Origin: an uncultured Bacteroidales bacterium
GTDB lineage: Bacteria > Bacteroidota > Bacteroidia > Bacteroidales > Paludibacteraceae
Length of the DNA stretch: 64,000 nt
Reading direction: 5' to 3'
Assembly (NCBI GenBank): GCA_900316995.1
Contig: ONEZ01000002.1
Coordinates: forward strand, 62,001-126,000
Shown: piece after piece, positions 62,887-64,000 of the stretch
How positions within the stretch are numbered: position 1 is the first letter of the stretch
Layout: every line of letters starts with the position of its first letter
Notes under the pieces: model-generated
Database searches by the model: none
The model's input: the letters and a program-made list of their open reading frames with translations, nothing else
Told to the model about the DNA's origin: nothing
Program-made: the position numbers and the translations under genes

Positions 62887-63861
62887 ATGGAAAAACCGTA
62901 TGTGGTGGGCATCGATATAGGTGGCCAGACAGCAAAAATCGGGCTTGTTGACGCCCGTGGTAACGTTCTTGTTCAAACCGCAATTAAGAGCAACGATACT
63001 GACGACTACAAAAAATTTATTAAGAACCTTAGTGATGCAGTTACTGCTCTTGTAAGTAAGAGCTATTCAATGAAGGATGTAAGGGGCATTGGTATTGGTG
63101 CGCCTAACGCTAACTATTACAAGGGAACCATTGAAGGCGCAGTGAACCTAACATGGGGTGGTCAGCAGGAGATTCCTTTCTCTGAGTATATGAGCAAGAC
63201 TATTGGTCTTCCTGTAAAACTTACTAACGATGCTAACGCCGCTGCTCTTGGCGAGATGACATACGGTGTGGCTCGTGGTATGAAGGATTTCATAATGATT
63301 ACTCTTGGAACAGGTGTTGGCTCCGGTATTATTGTGAATGGTAACTTGCTATATGGTCATGATTCTAATGCTGGTGAGCTTGGTCACGTTACTATGGTGC
63401 GCCAGAACGGTCGTCTTTGCGGTTGCGGAAAGGCTGGTTGCCTTGAGGCTTACTGCTCTGCTACCGGTGTGGCTCGTACAGCACGTGAAATGCTTGAGAC
63501 CACAGAGAAGAAGAGCATTCTCCGTAATATTCCTGCTGAGACTATAACATCAAAAGATGTTTTTGAGGCAGCTGTTGAGGGCGATGCGCTTGCTAAGGAT
63601 ATATTTGAGTTCACAGGAAATATGCTTGGCGCAGCTCTTGCAGATTTTGTGGTGTTCTCATCGCCTGAGGCAATTGTTCTGTTTGGTGGTCTTACCCGCA
63701 GTGGAGACCTGCTTATGAAACCAGTGGTTGAGAGCCTTAACAGAAATGTGATGCCGCGCTGGAAAAATAAGATTAAGGTCCTCTTCTCTCAACTCAAGGA
63801 GTCTGATGCTGCCATATTGGGCGCCAGCGCACTGGCTTGGGAGCTTGGTAGTGAAGGGTGA
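62887..63861 (+). CDS. ROK-family sugar kinase, probable glucokinase
   Basis: 324 residues. DIGGQTAKIGLVD (ATP-binding), the GIGIGAPNANYYKGTIEGAV region, NDANAAALGEM, GTGVGSGIIVNG, and the zinc-binding ROK motif CGCGKAGCLEAYCS (about residues 180-193) are present. It phosphorylates a hexose, most likely glucose, in the cytoplasm. No repressor HTH is attached, so it is an enzyme and not a NagC/XylR type regulator. Codon usage is of the highly expressed type. Confidence 0.93.
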   Translation: MEKPYVVGIDIGGQTAKIGLVDARGNVLVQTAIKSNDTDDYKKFIKNLSDAVTALVSKSYSMKDVRGIGIGAPNANYYKGTIEGAVNLTWGGQQEIPFSEYMSKTIGLPVKLTNDANAAALGEMTYGVARGMKDFIMITLGTGVGSGIIVNGNLLYGHDSNAGELGHVTMVRQNGRLCGCGKAGCLEAYCSATGVARTAREMLETTEKKSILRNIPAETITSKDVFEAAVEGDALAKDIFEFTGNMLGAALADFVVFSSPEAIVLFGGLTRSGDLLMKPVVESLNRNVMPRWKNKIKVLFSQLKESDAAILGASALAWELGSEG

Positions 63862-63872
63862 TATTTTTATTG

Positions 63873-63944
63873 TGAGCCTATGGGGGGTCGAACCCCAATC
63901 GAAGGAACCGGAATCCTTTATTCTATCCATTGAACTATAGGCCC
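63873..63944 (-). tRNA. tRNA-Arg (anticodon CCG)
   Basis: On the minus strand: acceptor GGGCCTA with TAGGCTC (one G-T), D-arm GTTC/GAAT, anticodon stem AAGGA/TCCTT with loop TTCCGGT (CCG), T-arm TGGGG/CCCCA, loop TTCGACC. CCA is not encoded. Reads CGG. Confidence 0.92.
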
Positions 63945-63946
63945 TT

Positions 63947-63980
63947 AAAAATCTGAGAACCATATGTTCTCAGATTTTTT
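63947..63980. terminator. Symmetric hairpin beside tRNA-Arg
   Basis: Arms AAAAATCTGAGAAC and GTTCTCAGATTTTT (14 bp), loop CATAT, T-run on the plus side and A-run on the left, so it can act in both directions. The last 20 bp of the window carry no feature I can name. Confidence 0.88.
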
Positions 63981-64000
63981 TATGTATATTGCCTGACGGC

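Noticed and set aside
61563..63861. Complete RiPP cluster
   Set aside because: Kinase-like and peptidase-like genes exist, but no PqqD-like protein, precursor peptide or transporter is seen in the neighbourhood.

Overview
The window reads as a chromosomal segment of a Bacteroidota bacterium, order Bacteroidales. Reasons: nearly every well-spaced gene start has a TAnnTTTG(C/T) box, the -7 element of the Bacteroidetes primary sigma factor; Shine-Dalgarno sites are mostly absent; and several gene orders typical of the phylum are present (rpmB-rpmG-DUF4295-ftsY-rimO-HU; moxR-DUF58-batABCDE; coaX-OMP-TPR-lptC-corC-ppiD; tamB facing tsaD). FISUMP lipoproteins, TonB receptors and DUF4143 ATPases fit as well. 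I cannot name a genus. No transposase, integrase, phage gene, CRISPR array or rRNA is visible.

Layout. 1-5060: a TonB receptor with a second outer-membrane protein (minus strand) faces a RIC/hemerythrin-LuxR fusion regulator and a YycJ-type metallo-hydrolase. 5180-8047: KorAB 2-oxoacid:ferredoxin oxidoreductase. 8110-11650: a small accessory island with two paralogous FISUMP lipoproteins, each facing a near-identical terminator, and between them a DUF4143 AAA ATPase preceded by three consecutive palindromes. 11676-25489: TamB, TsaD, then an envelope operon (exosortase-like protein, CoaX, OM protein, TPR protein, LptC, CorC-like protein, PpiD). 25629-32156: PcrA/UvrD helicase, a second TonB receptor, a Ste24-type protease, CinA. 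32182-36626: a GT4 glycosyltransferase divergent from an iron/cobalamin-type ABC importer. 36795-41333: ribosomal proteins L28 and L33, DUF4295, FtsY, RimO, HU and an HU-TM-LysM-like fusion. 41404-50399: the complete MoxR/Bat cluster. 50498-55795: small HTH protein, DapL, FabD, RarA, a 42-residue lipoprotein, GapA. 55838-63944: tRNA-Gln, CarB, two secreted carbohydrate-binding-like proteins, an HprK-like kinase with an S26B-type peptidase, a ROK glucokinase and tRNA-Arg.

Most of the window is core metabolism and envelope biogenesis. The less ordinary parts are the palindrome array at 9041-9187, the non-coding repeats that fill many gaps (a bipartite repeat at 17436 and 38510, GTCATCCTGAG elements, heptanucleotide arrays) and reach into the 3' ends of genes, the kinase/peptidase pair at 61563-62848, and the HU-membrane-LysM-like fusion. 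No gap longer than 300 bp lacks a gene or a described element.
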